Assembly (NCBI GenBank): GCA_964406705.1
Contig: CAYOSS010000070.1
Coordinates: forward strand, 1 to 9,615
From: CAZRRV01 sp964406705
Lineage (GTDB): Bacteria > Bacillota > Clostridia > Oscillospirales > Acutalibacteraceae
Direction: 5' to 3'
Length of the DNA stretch: 9,615 bases
Made by a program: the position numbers and the translations under genes. Positions within the stretch are counted from its first letter, which is position 1, and each line of letters begins with the position of its first letter. Below, in pieces: positions 6,884 to 9,615 of the stretch. The notes below the pieces were generated by a model. It had not been told where the DNA came from. It saw only the letters and a list, made by a program, of their open reading frames with translations, and made no database searches.

Positions 6884-6910
6884 GAAAAATCCGCCCCCTA
6901 AGAGGCGGAT
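6884..6910 (-). terminator. Rho-independent terminator, probably of the aroA transcript
   Basis: On the minus strand the stem ATCCGCC (6910-6904) pairs with GGCGGAT (6895-6889) around an eight-base loop and is followed by TTTT (6888-6885). The nearest upstream minus-strand gene is aroA, whose stop is about 1.1 kb away, with only repeats between. The T tract is part of a perfect 14-bp palindrome TTTTTCGCGAAAAA (6876-6889). The next promoter's -35 box begins 33 bases further on. Confidence 0.75.
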
Positions 6911-6997
6911 CAAGGCAAAATGCCATAAATTGGGAGCTCAGATTTGGTGAATCCGCTGCCGGCGCTATTTCCCCGCCGATGGGCGCGGGCGGACGGA

Positions 6998-7110
6998 GCG
7001 CCCGGCACGCGGGTGTGAGGGGGCTTTGAGAACGGCGCGCCCGGCACGCGGATACAAAGGAACTTTGGCGGCAGCGCGCCAGGCGCATCGTCGCAGGATA
7101 AGGGGGTGAG
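6998..7110. repeat. Short tandem repeat, 39-bp unit
   Basis: The 15 bases GCGCCCGGCACGCGG occur exactly at 6998-7012 and 7037-7051, 39 bases apart, and a degraded third copy (GCGCCAGGCGCATCG) starts near 7076. Units also share an ACTTTG/CTTTGAG part. The 39-base step preserves reading frame, giving a repeated peptide in chance open frames, but no start signal or family supports a gene. Confidence 0.6.
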
Positions 7111-7113
7111 CTC

Positions 7114-7224
7114 GCCGCGAGGACGCGGGGAGAGTGAGAGGGGGATCCCCCGTCCTGCCGGAAGCAGAGCGGTTAGGGAAGCCGGGGGGGGTCCGGTTGC
7201 CGCGAGGACGCGGGGAGAGTGAGA
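7114..7224. repeat. Exact 26-bp direct repeat, 85 bp apart
   Basis: The sequence starting GCCGCGAGGACGCGGGGAGA is identical at 7114-7139 and 7199-7224 and diverges on both sides. Between the copies is a perfect GGGGGATCCCCC palindrome (7140-7151). No coding function is seen. Confidence 0.7.
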
Positions 7225-7598
7225 CACGGGACGAGCGGGAGGCGCGAAGAAAGAAAGAACACTGCCCCGGCGAATATATGCCCCGCGCGGGCTCCCCCTA
7301 ACTGCTCTGAGACGATCTTACGCGCATAGAACGCCGCCGCGCCGAGACGGCACCGCCCGTTCCCCTTACCGGAAGGTCCGCAGCAACACGAAAAGGCGGG
7401 CTGCTCCGCCGGAGGAAACCCCCGCGCGGGAACCCGCCATAGCAATTCGTGGTGTGCGGCACTCCCGGCGACGCAGGGAGAATTGCCGGCACGGGACCCC
7501 GCCGCGCAATATCGGGGGTGCAGCAACCGCCCCGACGGCACCGGGACAGCGCAGAAGGTTTCCGACGCGGAAGCCCGCCGCGCGGCCGCTTGACGCTC
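7225..7598. other. GC-rich non-coding stretch with a weak 65-bp repeat
   Basis: No gene can be supported; open frames on the minus strand (for example 7643-7173) are Ala/Arg/Pro/Gly-rich with no ribosome binding site or family resemblance. A faint repeat is visible: GGGAACCCGCC at 7428-7438 and GGGACCCCGCC at 7493-7503, each followed by GCAAT and a G-rich GGTG, 65 bases apart. It probably lies in the long aroA 3' untranslated region. Confidence 0.5.
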
Positions 7599-7820
7599 CC
7601 CCGCGGGTGGAGCGCAGCCGCTTAGGCCCCCGGGGAAACGCACAGCCGCATAAAGCCCCCGGGAGGTGCGTCACCTCTTAACTCCCCGAGAAGGTACGCA
7701 CCCTCTTAACTCCCCGGCGGGGCGTCGCCTCTTACCACCCCCGAAGAAAGTGCGTCATCATTCGACGCCCCGGAGAAGAAACGTGACCGAGCCTTCCCCC
7801 GCAAAGGGGCGCTCTCCCCG
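7599..7820. repeat. Tandem array with 27-29 bp units
   Basis: The anchor CCCCG recurs at 7599, 7628, 7657, 7684, 7712, 7739, 7768 and 7797, that is with steps of 29, 29, 27, 28, 27, 29 and 29. The central units read CCCCG, a purine-rich GAGAAGG part, a TACGCACC or TGCGTCACC core, then CTCTTAACT. Units follow one another directly with no unique spacers, so it is a tandem repeat and not a CRISPR array. A shorter unit follows at 7816. Confidence 0.75.
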
Positions 7821-7860
7821 CCGGCGCGCCGTTCCTTACTGCTCCTTGCTGCTTTAAGGG

Positions 7861-8100
7861 TGTAACCCCCGCCCCGGCGTGGCGGAAAGCGAAGAAAGCT
7901 CGCTCAGCCGGGACACTGCTCCGAAACCGTAACCCTCGCCCCGGCAAAACAAATAAAGCGAAAAGCTCAATCCTTCAATACGCCGCTTCGCAACCATGAC
8001 GTTAGCCCCGACCAGGCGAAAAGCGGGGAAAGCTCATCAACCGACACGCTGCTCCGAAGCCGCGACCCCCGCCCCGGCGAGGCGGAAAGCGTCGAAGAAC
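7861..8100 (-). repeat. Decayed tandem copies of the aroA 3' end, about 67-bp period
   Basis: The last codons of aroA (8100-8037) recur three times downstream. The bases at 8065-8091 match 7865-7891 at 26 of 27 positions, exactly 200 bp apart, with degenerate copies between, starting near 7932 and 8004. Translated on the minus strand the copies give FFDAFRLAGAGVAASEQ (the gene), AFPAFRLVGANVMVAKR, then AFRFICFAGARVTVSEQ followed by a stop at the same distance as in aroA, then FFAFRHAGAGVTPLKQ. They are in different frames and not joined to aroA, so they are untranslated remnants of tandem duplication. The real aroA stop codon lies inside the second copy. Confidence 0.82.
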
Positions 8101-9320
8101 CCGGGGTACGACTTGTCCGCGGCCTCGGCTCCCGTAATCCTCACGGGCTCGCGGCAAAGCGGAGCGGCGGCGGCGGCGGCCATAGCTATACGGTGATCCC
8201 CGGCGGCGTCCACCGTGCCCCCGCGAAGCCGCCCCTCGCCGTATATCCTTAAGCCCTCGGGAAGCGCCTGGACCTCGCCGCCCAGGGCTCTTACCAAATT
8301 GCCCACGGTGAGCAGGCGGTCGCTCTCCTTAAGCCGGAGCCTCGCCGCCCCGCGGATTTCCGACACCCCGACCGCCCCGCACATCAGCACGGCAAGCGCC
8401 GGCACCAAGTCCGGGCACTGGGCCGCGTCCGCCGTGAACGGGCGAAGATCCCCCTCCCGCGAGACCCTCACCCCGTCGGGGGACACGTCCACCCGCGCGC
8501 CCGCCGTCCGCAGGAAGTCCGCTATCACCCGGTCCCCCTGAGGGGAGGAGGGGTCGAGCCCCTTAAGAGTAAAATCCTCACTGTTTGAAAGGACCGCCGC
8601 CACGAGCCAGAACGCCGCGTTGGACCAGTCCCCCTCCGCCGTGACCGCCCCGGGGGAACGGTACGCGCCGGGCCCCACCCGGTAGCAAAGAGGCGCGGGA
8701 TGTTCCACATTCACTCCGAAAAGCGACATCACCCGCTCGGTCATACCGATATACGGCAGCGACTCCGCCCTGCCCGTGAGCGTCACCGTGACCGTCTCGC
8801 CCGTAAGAGGCGCGGCGAGCAGCAACCCGCTTATAAACTGCGAGCTCACTCCGCCGTCAACGGTAAACTCCCCGCCGCGCAGCCGCCCCTCCACGCGAAG
8901 GGGAAACACGCCCCTTTCGGACAGCCTGCAGCCGTTTTCCGAGAGTATTTCGTAGAGAGGCGAGAGGGGCCGTTCCGCCAGCCGCCCGCGCCCGGTGAAC
9001 CTCGCGCCCGTCCCGAGCGCCGCCACCACGGGCAGCAGGAAGCGCAGAGCCGTTCCGCTTTCGCCGCAGTCGAGGAGGGGGTTCTCGGTCGGGCTTTTTA
9101 CGGGGGTAATGTAAAGGGAGCGCCCGTCTACCGCGACGCCGGCCCCGAGCGCCCGGACGCACCCCGCCGCCGCCGCGACGTCCCCGCAGAGGTCGGCGCC
9201 GCGTATCACGGTAGGCCCGTCCGCGAACGCCGCGCAGACCAGGAGCCGCTGCAGGTGGGATTTCGACGAGATTATCCCCGTCTCTCCGCGCAGCCTGTCT
9301 AATGAAACGGTAAGGTTCAT
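8037..9320 (-). CDS. aroA: 3-phosphoshikimate 1-carboxyvinyltransferase (EPSP synthase)
   Basis: Catalyses transfer of the enolpyruvyl group of PEP to shikimate 3-phosphate, the sixth step of the shikimate pathway to chorismate; cytoplasmic. The 427 residues are a normal length and all signatures are visible: SSKSHLQR with Lys20 and Arg25, CGESGTALRFL (85-94), RPLSPL (117-122), SSQFISGLLLAAP (159-171), the catalytic Asp304 in QCPDLVPALAV, RLKESDR (329-335, Glu332), GDHRIAMA (374-381) and KSYPGFF (403-409). The first motif is shortened relative to the usual PGSKS. AGAAAGG about nine bases upstream sets the start. A GGC run (8163-8181) encodes six Ala. The C-terminal tail after KSYPGFF forms the first unit of a tandem array that continues past the stop. 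No other shikimate gene is in the window; upstream operon partners would lie beyond position 9615. Confidence 0.97.
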   Translation of the reverse strand: MNLTVSLDRLRGETGIISSKSHLQRLLVCAAFADGPTVIRGADLCGDVAAAAGCVRALGAGVAVDGRSLYITPVKSPTENPLLDCGESGTALRFLLPVVAALGTGARFTGRGRLAERPLSPLYEILSENGCRLSERGVFPLRVEGRLRGGEFTVDGGVSSQFISGLLLAAPLTGETVTVTLTGRAESLPYIGMTERVMSLFGVNVEHPAPLCYRVGPGAYRSPGAVTAEGDWSNAAFWLVAAVLSNSEDFTLKGLDPSSPQGDRVIADFLRTAGARVDVSPDGVRVSREGDLRPFTADAAQCPDLVPALAVLMCGAVGVSEIRGAARLRLKESDRLLTVGNLVRALGGEVQALPEGLRIYGEGRLRGGTVDAAGDHRIAMAAAAAAPLCREPVRITGAEAADKSYPGFFDAFRLAGAGVAASEQRVG

Positions 9321-9500
9321 TTCGGTTCGCCTTTCTAAAGGATTTTCCTCGCCGCGCGAGGGTAGCTCGGTGGTGGCGGGAGCTCCGGCTCCGCCTGTAT
9401 TTGGCAGGCTTGCCGCGCTTAGAGGATAACCCGGCGGCTCGCATGGCTCCGCCCCGCACCGGGGGCTGCTTCTCGCTGCGCGAGGGTATGCCGCGATGGC
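9321..9500 (-). promoter_or_regulatory. Structured leader of aroA, related to the leader at the other end of the window
   Basis: Non-coding. The segment CTCGCYGCGCGAGGGTA occurs at 9348-9364 and 9472-9488, 124 bases apart; each is a hairpin (CTCGC/GCGAG), the nearer one lying directly before the ribosome binding site TTTAGAAAGG. Read on the minus strand, blocks GCGAGAAGCAGCCCCC (9476-9461), ATGCGAGCC (9444-9436) and GCCGGGTTATCCTC plus AGCGC (9435-9415) match blocks of the GH25 gene leader in the same order. A further stem, GCCTG/CAGGC, lies near 9396-9412. No T tract, T-box sequence or known riboswitch core was found. Confidence 0.55.
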
Positions 9501-9615
9501 TGAGAGCTTTCAGCGTTTGGAAGTCTTTTGCCCACCTTGCGGTGCCCGGCTCGTCGCACACCCCCGCGCGGCGCCTCGCCGACCGCTGCTGGGATGAAGC
9601 CTTCGCTGTTTCGTC
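9501..9615. other. Unassigned sequence at the window edge
   Basis: No recognisable gene end, terminator or promoter. A minus-strand open frame runs through this part into the aroA leader, but its continuation is translated from the repeat-like leader and out of frame with aroA, so it is not called. It may be the rest of the leader element or the 3' part of an upstream transcript. Confidence 0.3.

Noticed and set aside
7173..7674. Minus-strand open frames of 102-156 codons downstream of aroA.
   Set aside because: Composition follows the GC-rich background, frames overlap each other, and no start signal or conserved motif is visible.
7599..7820. Possible CRISPR array because of the regular 27-29 bp spacing.
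   Set aside because: Units abut directly, are degenerate, and have no unique spacers; no cas genes are in the window.
9340..9400. T-box-like GAGGGTAGCTCGGTGG sequence next to aroA.
   Set aside because: It is on the strand opposite to aroA and lacks the AGGGTGGNACCGCG core, the specifier stem and a terminator, so a T-box is not supported.
8857..9561. A 234-codon minus-strand frame overlapping the start of aroA.
   Set aside because: It is out of frame with aroA, its second half is the aroA coding region read in another frame, and its first half is the repeat-like leader.

Overview
The window looks like chromosome from a GC-rich, low-redundancy Firmicute, most likely a Clostridia lineage. This is inference from gene families and signals: a secreted GH25/SH3b lipoprotein, a zinc-ribbon membrane protein next to a DUF4234 protein, a Firmicute-type AroA, strong purine-rich ribosome binding sites and two promoters with perfect TTGACA/TATAAT boxes. 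No RNA gene, CRISPR array, integrase or full insertion sequence is visible.

Four protein genes can be supported. On the + strand, 202-1800 encodes a lipoprotein with a GH25 muramidase domain and three SH3b domains. On the - strand, in transcription order, come aroA (9320-8037, EPSP synthase of the shikimate pathway), a 751-residue zinc-ribbon/transmembrane/beta-propeller-like protein (6254-3999) and a DUF4234 three-helix membrane protein (3584-3117). The + gene and the DUF4234 gene converge on a bidirectional terminator near 2989-3037.

The rest, well over a third of the window, is non-coding and largely made of degenerate GC-rich tandem repeats: 1840-2960 (68-bp subunits inside a 285-bp higher-order unit), 6361-6790 (about 65 bp), 6998-7224 (39-bp units and a 26-bp exact repeat), 7599-7820 (about 28 bp) and 7861-8100 (about 67 bp). 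The last array is made of decayed copies of the 3' end of aroA. Where signals can be placed, the arrays lie between a stop codon and its terminator, or between a promoter and its start codon, so they behave as expanded untranslated regions.

Control signals are compact. A minus-strand terminator (6884-6910) is followed at once by a promoter whose -35/-10 spacer contains 12 consecutive G (on the minus strand), the arrangement of a phase-variable promoter; it points at the zinc-ribbon gene through a repeat-filled leader. The DUF4234 gene has an ideal 17-bp-spacer promoter with a 7-8-7 dyad over its -35 box, and a 180-bp MITE-like element lies just upstream. The leaders of the lysozyme-like gene and of aroA, at opposite ends of the window, share several sequence blocks in the same order and the same hairpin-then-RBS design.
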